Assembly: GCF_002303925.1 (NCBI RefSeq)
Contig: NZ_MRCS01000021.1
Span: 37,572-101,571, forward strand
DNA: 64,000 nucleotides
Reading direction: 5' to 3'
Source of the DNA: Pseudomonas sp. ACN8
Lineage (GTDB): Bacteria; Pseudomonadota; Gammaproteobacteria; Pseudomonadales; Pseudomonadaceae
Positions 1 through 9,668 of this stretch are shown in pieces. Each line of letters starts with the position of its first letter. Positions within the stretch are counted from its first letter, which is position 1. Made by a program: the position numbers and the translations under genes. Below the pieces are notes generated by a model. That model worked only from the letters and a program-made list of their open reading frames with translations. It was not told where the DNA came from and did not search any database.

Positions 1-2128
1 ATTCCTTGAAGCGGGTAACCTTGCCGCCGTCGGAGAACAGCATCACTTCGCGCTCGCCATCGGTGATGGCCGCGCTGATCAATACGTCGCCTTCATCCAG
101 CTCCAGCGCGATCAGGCCGACGCTGCGTTGACGGCTGAAGGATTCCAGCGGGGTCTTCTTCACGGTGCCGTTGGCGGTGGCCATGAAGATGTAGTGACCT
201 TCGGTGTATTCCTCGACCGGCAGCATGGTGGTGATGTACTCACCATCATCCAGCGGCAACAGGTTGACCAGCGGACGACCACGGGCAGCGCGGGACGCTT
301 CAGGGATTTCGTAGGTTTTCAGCCAGTACACCTTGCCCTTGCTGGAGAACAGCAGCAGCGTGGTGTGGCTGTTGGCAACCAGCAGGTGAGCGATGTAGTC
401 CTCATCCTTGACGCCGGTCGCCGACTTGCCTTTACCGCCACGACGCTGGGCCTGGTACGCAGCCAGCGGCTGGGTCTTGGCGTAGCCACCGTGGGAAATG
501 GTCACGACGCGCTCTTCTTCCGGGATCATGTCACCCAGGGTCAGGTCGAGACGGGCATCGAGGATTTCGGTACGACGCACGTCGCCGTATTCGGCGCGAA
601 TCACTTCCAGCTCTTCGCGGATCACTTCCATCAGGCGCGTGGCGCTGCTGAGGATGCGGATCAGCTCGCCGATCTGGTTGAGGATCTCTTGATACTCGGC
701 CAGCAGCTTTTCGTGTTCCAGACCGGTCAGACGGTGCAGACGCAGTTCCAGAATGGCCTGCGCCTGTTCCGGCGACAGGAAGTACTTGCCATCGCGCAGA
801 CCGTATTGCGGATCGAGGTTTTCCGGACGGCACGAATCGGCGCCGGCACGCTCGACCATCGCCACCACGGCCGAGGATTCCCAAGGGGTGCTGACCAGCG
901 CTTCCTTGGCTTCCGACGGGGTTGGCGACGCCTTGATCAGGGCGATGACCGGGTCGATGTTCGACAGGGCAACCGCTTGACCTTCAAGGATGTGACCACG
1001 CTCGCGCGCCTTGCGCAGTTCGAACACGGTACGGCGGGTAACGACTTCGCGACGGTGACGGACGAAGGCTTCCAGCAGGTCCTTGAGGTTCAGGATCCGT
1101 GGACGGCCGTCGATCAGCGCGACGATATTGATACCGAACACCGCTTGCAGCTGGGTCTGGGCGTAGAGGTTGTTGAGGATGACCTCAGGCACTTCGCCGC
1201 GACGCAGTTCGATCACGACGCGCATACCGTCCTTGTCGGACTCGTCGCGCAGCTCGGTGATGCCTTCAAGCTTCTTCTCTTTGACCAGCTCGGCGATCTT
1301 CTCGATCAGACGCGCCTTGTTCAGCTGGTATGGGAGTTCGGTGATGACGATCTGCTGGCGGCCACCGACCTTGTCGATGTCTTCGATCATCGAGCGGGCG
1401 CGCATGTAAATGCGCCCGCGACCGGTGCGGTAGGCTTCGATGATGCCGGCGCGACCGTTGATGATCGCGGCGGTCGGGAAGTCCGGACCGGGGATGTATT
1501 GCATCAGTTCATCGACGGTCAGCTCTGGGTTGTCGATGAGCGCCAGGCAACCGTCGATGACTTCACCGAGGTTGTGCGGCGGAATGTTGGTCGCCATGCC
1601 CACGGCGATGCCGCTGGAGCCGTTGACCAGCAGGTTGGGAATACGGGTCGGCATGACCGCCGGGATCATTTCGGTGCCGTCGTAGTTCGGCACCCAGTCC
1701 ACGGTTTCTTTATGCAGGTCAGCCAGCAGCTCGTGCGCCAGCTTGGTCATGCGCACTTCGGTGTATCGCATGGCCGCGGCGTTGTCGCCGTCCACCGAAC
1801 CGAAGTTGCCCTGGCCGTCTACCAGCAGGTAGCGCAGGGAGAATGGCTGTGCCATCCGAACGATGGTGTCGTACACCGCGGTATCACCGTGCGGGTGATA
1901 CTTACCGATCACGTCACCGACAACACGGGCAGATTTCTTGTACGGCTTGTTGAAGTCGTTGCCCAGCTCGCTCATCGCGAACAGCACGCGCCGGTGCACG
2001 GGCTTCAAGCCATCGCGCGCATCCGGCAGTGCCCGCCCGACAATTACGCTCATCGCGTAGTCGAGGTAGGACTGCTTCAGCTCGTCTTCGATATTGACCG
2101 GGAGGATTTCTTTGGCCAGTTCGCCCAT
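1..2128 (-). CDS. gyrA: DNA gyrase subunit A (3' end beyond window)
   Basis: This is the breaking-rejoining subunit of the type II topoisomerase that supercoils DNA, acting with GyrB in the cytoplasm. The reading frame starts at the ATG at 2126-2128 ([20 protein letters not shown]) and stays open to the left edge, giving about 709 codons, so the last part of the C-terminal beta-pinwheel is outside. The winged-helix region holds the quinolone-resistance region ([10 protein letters not shown]) with Thr83 and Asp87; Thr rather than Ser at 83 is the usual Pseudomonas state. The catalytic tyrosine lies in RYTEVRM near residue 122. The pinwheel begins with the GyrA-box-like run QRRGGKGKS. It is transcribed away from mtnA. 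The 675-residue frame on the other strand is a shadow of this high-GC gene. Confidence 0.98.
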   Translation of the reverse strand, partial: MGELAKEILPVNIEDELKQSYLDYAMSVIVGRALPDARDGLKPVHRRVLFAMSELGNDFNKPYKKSARVVGDVIGKYHPHGDTAVYDTIVRMAQPFSLRYLLVDGQGNFGSVDGDNAAAMRYTEVRMTKLAHELLADLHKETVDWVPNYDGTEMIPAVMPTRIPNLLVNGSSGIAVGMATNIPPHNLGEVIDGCLALIDNPELTVDELMQYIPGPDFPTAAIINGRAGIIEAYRTGRGRIYMRARSMIEDIDKVGGRQQIVITELPYQLNKARLIEKIAELVKEKKLEGITELRDESDKDGMRVVIELRRGEVPEVILNNLYAQTQLQAVFGINIVALIDGRPRILNLKDLLEAFVRHRREVVTRRTVFELRKARERGHILEGQAVALSNIDPVIALIKASPTPSEAKEALVSTPWESSAVVAMVERAGADSCRPENLDPQYGLRDGKYFLSPEQAQAILELRLHRLTGLEHEKLLAEYQEILNQIGELIRILSSATRLMEVIREELEVIRAEYGDVRRTEILDARLDLTLGDMIPEEERVVTISHGGYAKTQPLAAYQAQRRGGKGKSATGVKDEDYIAHLLVANSHTTLLLFSSKGKVYWLKTYEIPEASRAARGRPLVNLLPLDDGEYITTMLPVEEYTEGHYIFMATANGTVKKTPLESFSRQRSVGLIALELDEGDVLISAAITDGEREVMLFSDGGKVTRFKE

Positions 2129-2446
2129 GAGAAGCCTGATTCCTTTTTCTGGTGAAACTTCGTCAGGACCAACGAAGCTCGCCGCTGCAGGCTCAGTGCC
2201 ATGCATTGGCTTACAACAAATCAACGAGTTATGCCATGGATCTGCGCAGTACGGGTCGCCACTTCGGGCAACCCTGGAAACCGCCGGATGTTATCACAAG
2301 AGCCGCCACGCACCTATCCCCCAGATGCGCATGGAGAGTAGTTAGTTGACCGGTGACAGGCTTGAAGGGGACGAGAGAGGCTTAGAGCCGCTGCGAATGC
2401 TGAATTCGGGGCCGAATTACGGATGTTTATTGACTTTCAGACCCCA
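2129..2446. other. Intergenic region upstream of gyrA
   Basis: This stretch should hold the gyrA promoter and leader, because gyrA starts at 2128 and reads left. I could not pick out a convincing -35/-10 pair. No coding frame here looks real; the short frames lack family resemblance and good ribosome-binding sites. Confidence 0.5.
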
Positions 2447-2518
2447 ATCGCCAGCAAGCTGGCTCCCACATTGACCGGTGTCGATCACAAAACCTGTGGG
2501 AGCCAGCCTGCTGGCGAT
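2447..2518. repeat. REPIN (paired REP sequences, CCAGC/CTGGC subclass)
   Basis: Two inverted copies of a REP palindrome face each other: ATCGCCAGCAAGCTGGCTCC begins at 2447 and its inverted mate ends at 2518 with GCCTGCTGGCGAT. Each half can form a hairpin and the halves also pair with each other. The subclass has CCAGC/CTGGC where most REPs of this window have CGAGC/CTCGC. It lies between the stop of mtnA and the start of gyrA. Confidence 0.85.
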
Positions 2519-2544
2519 GGCGCCCATTCGAACGCCACGGCCGA

Positions 2545-3621
<1,077 letters not shown>

Positions 3622-3729
3622 CCCTCACCCCGCACTCATGAACAAAAGCCGCCGATTATAGCGATCCCCCCGCGAAGACGCTCGGGTATACTTCGCCATC
3701 CTATACAAAAGCACTGGAACCGACCCTCG

Positions 3730-5064
3730 ATGCCGAACACTGCCGCTGCGCTCGACCTGTTATTGCTGCCGACCTGGCTGGTACCCGTCGAACCCGCTGG
3801 TGTTGTCCTCAAGGAACATGGCGTGGGCATCCGTGATGGACGCATCGTGTTTATCGGCCCACGTTCCGCCGCGCTGAAGCTTAACGCAACCGAAACCCGC
3901 GAATTGCCCGACATGCTGCTCAGCCCCGGCCTGATCAATGCCCACGGGCACGCGGCGATGACACTGTTTCGCGGCCTGGCCGATGACCTGCCATTGATGA
4001 CCTGGCTGGAAAACCATATCTGGCCCGCCGAGGCCAAATGGGTCAACGAAGATTTCGTGCGCGACGGCACCGACCTTGCCATCGCCGAGCAAATCAAAGG
4101 CGGCATCACCTGCTTCTCTGACATGTACTTCTTCCCGAAGGTTGCCAGTGAGCGCGTGCACAACAGCGGCATTCGCGCGCAGATCGCAATCCCGATCCTC
4201 GACTTCCCTATTCCGGGCGCTGCTACGGCGGACGAAGCCATTCGTCAGGGCGTCGAGCTGTTTGGCGATCTCAAGCACCACGAGCGCATCAAAGTCACCT
4301 TCGGCCCCCATGCACCCTACACCGTGGGCGACGAAAACCTGGAAAAAATCCGGGTGATTGCCGAAGAACTGGACGCTTCGATTCACATGCACGTACATGA
4401 AACCGCTTTCGAAGTGCAGCAATCGGTCGAGCAACGCGGTGAACGACCGCTGGCCCGACTGGCACGCCTGGGCTTGCTGGGACCACGCTTCCAGGCGGTT
4501 CACATGACCCAGATCAGCGAAGACGACCTGGCGCTGCTGGTAGAAAGCAACAGCAATGTGATTCATTGCCCGGAGTCGAACCTGAAGCTGGCCAGTGGGT
4601 TCTGCCCGGTCGAGCGTTTGTGGCAGGCCGGGGTCAATGTCGCGATCGGCACTGATGGCGCAGCCAGCAACAATGACCTGGACCTGCTCGGCGAAACCCG
4701 CACCGCGGCCCTGCTGGCCAAGGCTGTCGCCGGCTCGGCCACCGCGCTGGATGCCCATCGTGCCTTGCGCATGGCCACCCTCAACGGTGCCCGGGCGCTG
4801 GGTATCGAGGCCGAAACCGGCTCGCTGGAAATCGGCAAGGCCGCGGACATGGTGGCTTTCGACCTCTCCGGCCTGGCCCAGCAGCCGGTCTACGACCCGG
4901 TTTCGCAGCTTATATATGCCACCGGCCGGGACTGCGTGAAACACCTTTGGGTTGCGGGCAAGCAGTTGCTCGACGACCGTCGCCTGACACGCCTGGATGA
5001 ACAACAGCTTGGCACTGTCGCCAAGGCCTGGGGCCAGCGCATCAGTGGCCGCACCGAATCGTAA
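3730..5064 (+). CDS. mtaD: 5-methylthioadenosine / S-adenosylhomocysteine deaminase (TRZ/ATZ hydrolase family)
   Basis: This is an amidohydrolase-superfamily protein of 444 residues, expected to deaminate methylthioadenosine to methylthioinosine. Metal-binding motifs are visible: [13 protein letters not shown] near residue 67, HMHVHET near residue 220, and [12 protein letters not shown] near residue 308 with the catalytic aspartate. I chose the ATG at 3730; the frame runs open upstream, but that part lies opposite mtnA and is not homologous. A TATACT at about 3688 could be the -10 box. Pseudomonas is known to salvage methylthioadenosine through methylthioinosine and a phosphorylase whose product feeds MtnA, which explains the divergent pairing with mtnA. 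Confidence 0.9.
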   Translation: MPNTAAALDLLLLPTWLVPVEPAGVVLKEHGVGIRDGRIVFIGPRSAALKLNATETRELPDMLLSPGLINAHGHAAMTLFRGLADDLPLMTWLENHIWPAEAKWVNEDFVRDGTDLAIAEQIKGGITCFSDMYFFPKVASERVHNSGIRAQIAIPILDFPIPGAATADEAIRQGVELFGDLKHHERIKVTFGPHAPYTVGDENLEKIRVIAEELDASIHMHVHETAFEVQQSVEQRGERPLARLARLGLLGPRFQAVHMTQISEDDLALLVESNSNVIHCPESNLKLASGFCPVERLWQAGVNVAIGTDGAASNNDLDLLGETRTAALLAKAVAGSATALDAHRALRMATLNGARALGIEAETGSLEIGKAADMVAFDLSGLAQQPVYDPVSQLIYATGRDCVKHLWVAGKQLLDDRRLTRLDEQQLGTVAKAWGQRISGRTES

Positions 5065-5122
5065 GCACCCTGGAGCACAATCCGGGGCAACAGGATTTTT
5101 CAAGTTTTAGAGGACTTAAACC

Positions 5123-5821
5123 ATGAGCAACGTCGACTACGCCGAAATCGCCAAATTCGAGGCCCTGGCCCATCGCTGGTGGGACCGCGAAAGCGAATTC
5201 AAACCGCTGCACGACATCAACCCGCTGCGGGTCAACTGGATTGACGAGCGGGTCAACCTGGCCGGCAAGAAGGTCCTCGACGTCGGTTGCGGCGGCGGCA
5301 TCCTCAGCGAAGCCATGGCTCAGCGCGGCGCGACCGTGATGGGCATCGACATGGGCGAAGCGCCGTTGGCGGTTGCCCAGTTGCATCAGCTGGAGTCGGG
5401 CGTGAACGTCGAATACCGGCAGATCACCGCTGAAGCCCTGGCCGAGGAAATGCCCGAGCAGTTCGACGTGGTCACCTGCCTGGAAATGCTTGAGCACGTA
5501 CCGGACCCGTCGTCGGTCATCCGTGCCTGCTTCCGCATGGTCAAACCCGGCGGCCAGGTGTTCTTCTCCACCATCAACCGCAATCCGAAGGCGTACTTGT
5601 TCGCCATCGTCGGCGCCGAATACATCATGAAGCTGCTGCCGCGCGGCACCCACGACTTCAAGAAATTCATCCGCCCTTCCGAACTCGGCGCCTGGAGCCG
5701 CATGGCCGGTCTGACCGTCAAGGACATCATCGGCCTGACCTACAACCCGCTGACCAAGCACTACAAACTGGCGGCCGACGTGGACGTCAACTACATGATC
5801 CAGACCCTGCGCGAGGAGTAA
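5123..5821 (+). CDS. ubiG: Ubiquinone biosynthesis O-methyltransferase
   Basis: UbiG performs both O-methylations of ubiquinone biosynthesis using S-adenosylmethionine. The 232-residue product has the class I methyltransferase glycine motif [16 protein letters not shown] near residue 52, the downstream [14 protein letters not shown] and the [15 protein letters not shown] strand. Start and length match the family. It is followed 4 bp later by mupP, so the two are probably co-transcribed; this ubiG-mupP-yciK order is conserved in Pseudomonas. Confidence 0.97.
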   Translation: MSNVDYAEIAKFEALAHRWWDRESEFKPLHDINPLRVNWIDERVNLAGKKVLDVGCGGGILSEAMAQRGATVMGIDMGEAPLAVAQLHQLESGVNVEYRQITAEALAEEMPEQFDVVTCLEMLEHVPDPSSVIRACFRMVKPGGQVFFSTINRNPKAYLFAIVGAEYIMKLLPRGTHDFKKFIRPSELGAWSRMAGLTVKDIIGLTYNPLTKHYKLAADVDVNYMIQTLREE

Positions 5822-5825
5822 GCCG

Positions 5826-6497
5826 ATGCCAATCAGAGCAGTTCTTTTCGACATGGACGGCACCCTGCTCGACACCGCGCCGGACTTCATTGCGATCTGT
5901 CAGGCGATGCGTGCCGACCGCGGCTTGCCACCGATGAACGACAAGCACATCCGCGACGAGATTTCCGGCGGTGCCAAGGCGATGGTCGCGGTGACCTTCT
6001 CCATGGACCCGGAATCGCCGGGGTTCGAGGAACTGCGCCTGGAGTTCCTGGAGCGCTACCTCGTCGGTTGTGCAGTCCACAGCAAGCTGTTCGACGGCAT
6101 GGGCGAACTGCTGGCGGACATCGAGAAGGCCAACCTGATCTGGGGCGTGGTCACCAACAAACCGCTGCGTTTCGCCGAGCCGATCATGCAACAGCTGGGG
6201 CTGGCTGAACGCTCGGCGCTGCTGATCTGCCCCGATCATGTGAAGAACAGCAAACCGGATCCGGAACCGCTGATCCTGGCCTGCAAGATGCTCGACCTGG
6301 ACCCGGCCAGCGTGCTGTTCGTCGGCGATGACCTGCGCGACATCGAGTCGGGCCGCGATGCCGGCACCAAGACTGCCGCCGTGACCTTCGGCTATATCCA
6401 CCCGGATGACAATCCGCGGCATTGGGGGGCGGACGTGGTGGTCGATCATCCACTGGAGTTGCGCAAGGTGCTCGATAGCGCGCTTTGCAGTTGCTAA
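5826..6497 (+). CDS. mupP: N-acetylmuramic acid 6-phosphate phosphatase (HAD superfamily)
   Basis: This 223-residue haloacid-dehalogenase phosphatase has the nucleophile motif [12 protein letters not shown] at residues 6-17, the VTNKP motif II, the conserved lysine in NSKPDPEPL, and [10 protein letters not shown] as motif IV. Homologues in this exact position, directly after ubiG, are MupP of Pseudomonas, which dephosphorylates MurNAc-6-phosphate in the cell-wall recycling route that bypasses de novo UDP-MurNAc synthesis and affects fosfomycin susceptibility. Automated pipelines often call it phosphoglycolate phosphatase; the synteny favours mupP. The start overlaps nothing and follows the ubiG stop by 4 bp. 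Confidence 0.88.
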   Translation: MPIRAVLFDMDGTLLDTAPDFIAICQAMRADRGLPPMNDKHIRDEISGGAKAMVAVTFSMDPESPGFEELRLEFLERYLVGCAVHSKLFDGMGELLADIEKANLIWGVVTNKPLRFAEPIMQQLGLAERSALLICPDHVKNSKPDPEPLILACKMLDLDPASVLFVGDDLRDIESGRDAGTKTAAVTFGYIHPDDNPRHWGADVVVDHPLELRKVLDSALCSC

Positions 6498-6513
6498 GTC
6501 TGTCGCAGACCTC

Positions 6514-6613
6514 TGTAGGAGCGAGCTTGCTCGCGAGAAACCCGAGAACGCCGCAGGGTGTCGGGTTTGTCGTGTAATCGTTCAAGACCATCGCGAGCAA
6601 GCTCGCTCCTACA
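6514..6613. repeat. REPIN (TGTAGGAGCGAGC subclass)
   Basis: TGTAGGAGCGAGCTTGCTCG begins at 6514 and its inverted mate ends at 6613 with GCTCGCTCCTACA. Both arms share the TAGGAG variant. It lies between mupP and yciK, so it would sit in the mRNA if the two were co-transcribed. Confidence 0.88.
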
Positions 6614-6647
6614 ACGGCCGCTGTCTTCTGATTTGTTGAGGTTTTTT

Positions 6648-7388
6648 ATGTTTGATTATTCCGCCCGCCCCGAACTGCTCAAGGATCGGGTCATTCTGGT
6701 CACCGGCGCAGGACGCGGCATCGGCGCCGCAGCGGCAAAAACCTACGCGGCACACGGCGCAACCGTGCTGCTGCTGGGCAAGACCGAAGCCAACCTGACC
6801 CAGGTCTACGACGAGATCGAAGCCGCCGGCCATCCACAACCGGCAGTCATCCCCTTCAACCTCGAAACCGCCCTGCCCCATCAATACGATGAGTTGGCAG
6901 CGATGATCGAAAGCGAATTCGGGCATCTCGACGGCCTGCTGCACAATGCTTCGATCATCGGCCCGCGCACGCCGATCGAGCAGCTTTCCGGCGAAAACTT
7001 CATGCGGGTCATGCAAGTCAACGTCAATGCCATGTTCATGCTCACCAGCACACTGCTGCCGCTGCTCAAGCTGTCGCAGGATGCTTCGGTGGTGTTCACG
7101 TCCAGCAGCGTCGGCCGCAAGGGACGTGCGTACTGGGGCGCTTACGGCGTCTCCAAGTTCGCCACTGAAGGCCTGATGCAAACCCTGGCTGACGAAGTCG
7201 ACACCGTGGCCCCGGTACGCTCCAACAGCATCAACCCCGGCGCCACCCGCACCAGCATGCGCGCCCAGGCTTACCCGGGTGAAAACCCCCTGAACAACCC
7301 GACGCCCGAGGAGATCATGCCGGTCTACCTTTACCTGATGGGCCCGGACAGCACCGGTATCAATGGCCAGGCGTTCAACGCCCAGTAA
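6648..7388 (+). CDS. yciK: YciK-family short-chain dehydrogenase/reductase
   Basis: This 246-residue SDR has the cofactor motif VTGAGRGIGAAAAKTYAAHG at residues 17-36, the structural HNASIIG motif, and the catalytic Ser and YGVSK (Tyr and Lys) around residues 147-169. The physiological substrate of YciK is not established. I placed the start at ATG 6648, which begins MFDYSARPELLKDRV like other YciK proteins; the open frame upstream runs through the REPIN and is not coding. It belongs to the conserved ubiG-mupP-yciK neighbourhood. Confidence 0.92.
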   Translation: MFDYSARPELLKDRVILVTGAGRGIGAAAAKTYAAHGATVLLLGKTEANLTQVYDEIEAAGHPQPAVIPFNLETALPHQYDELAAMIESEFGHLDGLLHNASIIGPRTPIEQLSGENFMRVMQVNVNAMFMLTSTLLPLLKLSQDASVVFTSSSVGRKGRAYWGAYGVSKFATEGLMQTLADEVDTVAPVRSNSINPGATRTSMRAQAYPGENPLNNPTPEEIMPVYLYLMGPDSTGINGQAFNAQ

Positions 7389-7556
7389 CGACCGTACGTC
7401 GCTTTTTGGTGCCGCGCCAGCTTCCTGTCGCGGCACTCGAAGGCTTCAGGATTCGAACCAGGCACCTGTCAAACAAACGTCACACCCTACGTCACCCAGG
7501 TAGCAGACGACAATCAACCGATTGATTCAAAACAACTTTTATTCGGATGAACCGAA
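7389..7556. other. Intergenic region before the diguanylate cyclase
   Basis: An 8-bp perfect stem (GTGCCGCG at 7409-7416 with CGCGGCAC at 7429-7436) follows yciK but has no T-run after it, so it is at best a weak terminator or processing site. A second small palindrome, ATTCGG-ATGAA-CCGAAT, lies at 7541-7557 and touches the putative sigma54 promoter. No gene is visible. Confidence 0.5.
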
Positions 7557-7572
7557 TGGCACGACTTTCGCT
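7557..7572 (+). promoter_or_regulatory. Probable sigma54 (RpoN) -24/-12 promoter
   Basis: TGGCACGACTTTCGCT matches the RpoN consensus TGGCACG-N4-TTGCW at every fixed position but one (TCGC for TTGC), with GG and GC at the correct spacing. Transcription would start near 7583 and run into the GGDEF gene. The adjoining palindrome at 7541-7557 might be an accessory protein site. Sequence match only. Confidence 0.55.
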
Positions 7573-7765
7573 CTAAGTTTGCTCAGACACGTAACGTGAA
7601 AGCAGACGGGGGTGAAGCTTGAGTCCAGAGATTACTCTTCTTCTACAAAGCGGATTAAACTTGTACGAAATGTCCTACGGGACTGACGGACCAGTACGAC
7701 GCGCAGCCCTAAGCCGCTCTCACCCTGCTTGTAAGACAGCCTTACTGCTTAGGGGCGCACGCCTT

Positions 7766-8692
7766 ATGAAACCACCCTCCCAGACCAACGCAATTGACTT
7801 CGATAGCGCCAAATTGCAGCGCCTGGGCTTTGGTCAGCAGCCGCCCCTCCTGGAAAGACCTGTCAGTCTTGCGCAATTGCGCCAGCAGCTGAGCCTGCAG
7901 CTGCAAACCAGCCTGGAACCGCAACGCATTCTTGGGACTTTCTATCGCGAGATTCAACGGCTGGTGCCGTTGGATGCCTTGTGCTACCAGCACAAGAGCA
8001 GTGACCTGCGCCTGGAGTTCGGCCAACGCGGCCACCACTCCATCAGCTACAGCCTCAGCCACGAAGGCGAACATCTGGGCGAGCTGATCTTCCGTCGCAA
8101 TCAGCGTTTCAGCGAACTGGAACAGGGCCATCTCGAATCACTGCTGGCCGCGCTGCTTTTCCCGATGCGCAATGCGCTGCTGTACCGTACCGCTACCCAA
8201 AGCGCACTGCGCGACCCGCTGACGGGCGCCGGTAACCGCATCGCCATGGACCAGACACTGCAAAGGGAAATCGAGCTGTCCCGGCGCCACCTGCAACCGT
8301 TGTCGGTGCTGATGCTGGACATCGATCATTTCAAGCTGGTTAATGATACCCACGGCCACAGCACTGGCGATGACGTGCTCAAGGCGGTCGCTGCCTCGAT
8401 CAAAAACCAACTGCGCAACGTGGACATGGTGTTCCGCTATGGCGGCGAGGAGTTCCTGATCCTGCTGTCGAATACCTGTCGCGAGGCCGCGGCCATGGTC
8501 GGTGAGCGGCTGCGGTTTGCAGTGCAGTCTGAAGAGTACCTGGCCAATAGCCACAAGATCCTGCTGACGGTCAGCCTAGGCTGTTCGACCCTGTTGCCCG
8601 GCGAGTCTGCCGAAAGCCTGTTGCGGCGGGCAGACAGCGCATTGTATGTGGCCAAGCGCGAAGGTCGTAACCGGCTGGAGATGGCGGGCTGA
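7766..8692 (+). CDS. GGDEF diguanylate cyclase
   Basis: This 308-residue soluble protein is predicted to make cyclic di-GMP. The N-terminal ~150 residues form an uncharacterised sensor-like region without membrane segments. The GGDEF domain spans roughly residues 150-305 and has the active-site motif RYGGEEF near residue 225. It also has an intact allosteric inhibition site, RNVD, exactly five residues upstream, so product inhibition is expected. The ATG at 7766 follows AGGGGC. An in-frame TTG at 7619 with GGGGTG before it would add 49 residues and cannot be excluded. It resembles the P. aeruginosa PA3177-type cyclase of the same size. The upstream sigma54 site suggests RpoN-dependent expression. 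Confidence 0.9.
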   Translation: MKPPSQTNAIDFDSAKLQRLGFGQQPPLLERPVSLAQLRQQLSLQLQTSLEPQRILGTFYREIQRLVPLDALCYQHKSSDLRLEFGQRGHHSISYSLSHEGEHLGELIFRRNQRFSELEQGHLESLLAALLFPMRNALLYRTATQSALRDPLTGAGNRIAMDQTLQREIELSRRHLQPLSVLMLDIDHFKLVNDTHGHSTGDDVLKAVAASIKNQLRNVDMVFRYGGEEFLILLSNTCREAAAMVGERLRFAVQSEEYLANSHKILLTVSLGCSTLLPGESAESLLRRADSALYVAKREGRNRLEMAG

Positions 8693-8716
8693 AATTTCAG
8701 TCACGGCACAAACCAA

Positions 8717-8806
8717 TGTGGGAGCGAGCCTGCTCGCGAATGGGACCTGACCTTCAACGATGATGTTGACTGACAGTCCGTATTCGCGAGCAGGCTCGCT
8801 CCCACA
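8717..8806. repeat. REPIN (TGTGGGAGCGAGC subclass)
   Basis: TGTGGGAGCGAGCCTGCTCG begins at 8717 and its inverted mate ends at 8806 with GCTCGCTCCCACA. It separates the convergent cyclase and TenA-like genes. Confidence 0.88.
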
Positions 8807-8830
8807 GTTGTTTTTCAAGCAGCGATTGAA

Positions 8831-9625
8831 TCAGCTTTCGACCAATGCCATCCGCTCACGCACGACCGGTGCCCGCTCTGCGTGTTCCATTTGCATGCAA
8901 CGTTCGAGAAACAGGTACATATAGTCGTAGCTCTTGCAAACAGCCTGACGCAGCTCCACCTGCAGGGATTTGCTCGGGTTGGTGCCCGCCAGTGTGCAGA
9001 TGATGTCCAGGGCTTCCCATGGATGGGCATCGTCATACTGCGCATGCATCTTCAGCCATTTCATCGCCCGCTTGCGATCTTCCTCGGGGAACGAGGCGGC
9101 GTAGATACCGTTGGAACACACGACCGCCGACCATTCCCCGGTCGCCCCTTCGATCGCGTAGTTGGTAGCGGCAATCGCAACGATCAGCGAGTCGGCGGAA
9201 CTGGTGTGCCAGCACCAATGGCTCAGGGCGTGAAGCTCGGGTGGAACCTGCTGAGCCTGCAACTCTTCCAGGCTGACACCGTGCGCGCGACTCCAGTGCA
9301 CCCAGTAATCGGCGTGGTTCAGTTCGACGCGGATGTTACGCATCAGCCAGCGACGGGCCATGTCTTCGCCGGGATGACGGGCAAAGCGGGTCTTGGTCAG
9401 GTTTTGTGCCATATACAACGCGAACTGTTCGACCACCGGCCAGCCACCGATCAGGTACTGGCGCATGGTCTTCGCACTGAGTTTGTTGTCTCGCATGCGT
9501 TGGTACAGTTCGTGTTCGACAACCCGGCGCTTGCTCTCGCTGCAATCCTGGATCAGGCGCTGGGCCCAGGCAGGGTAACTTGCAGCTTCCATGAGCGGTC
9601 CGGTTCGGTTGAATGTATCGATCAC
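8831..9625 (-). CDS. TenA/PqqC-like protein with haem-oxygenase-type fold
   Basis: This 264-residue, mostly helical protein belongs to the TenA/PqqC/CADD superfamily, whose members include thiaminases, PQQ synthase and diiron oxidases. It has conserved-looking acidic and histidine residues (ELNHADYW near residue 102, YAIEGATGEWS near 158, and AQYDDAHPWEAL near 207) of the sort that bind iron in the CADD-like branch. The substrate is unknown; pipelines often name it a TenA-family transcriptional regulator, which the sequence does not support. The start is the GTG at 9623-9625, placed by AAAAGGAGC seven bases upstream. It lies just downstream of rbdA on the same strand, 43 bp away, and may be its operon partner. 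Confidence 0.75.
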   Translation of the reverse strand: MIDTFNRTGPLMEAASYPAWAQRLIQDCSESKRRVVEHELYQRMRDNKLSAKTMRQYLIGGWPVVEQFALYMAQNLTKTRFARHPGEDMARRWLMRNIRVELNHADYWVHWSRAHGVSLEELQAQQVPPELHALSHWCWHTSSADSLIVAIAATNYAIEGATGEWSAVVCSNGIYAASFPEEDRKRAMKWLKMHAQYDDAHPWEALDIICTLAGTNPSKSLQVELRQAVCKSYDYMYLFLERCMQMEHAERAPVVRERMALVES

Positions 9626-9668
9626 TGTCGAGCTCCTTTTGATTGTGATTGTAAGACCGGCAGGAGTT

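Noticed and set aside
128..2155. 675-codon open frame on the plus strand opposite gyrA
   Set aside because: It lies antisense to an unmistakable gyrA; long antisense frames are common in high-GC Pseudomonas genes and the product has no recognisable family features.
7409..7436. Terminator after yciK
   Set aside because: The 8-bp stem is good, but no T-run follows it on the plus strand; the T-run lies before the stem.
7440..7475. tRNA-like GGTTCGAATCC on the minus strand
   Set aside because: The T-loop resemblance is isolated: the flanking bases do not form a proper T-stem and no acceptor, D or anticodon arms can be drawn.
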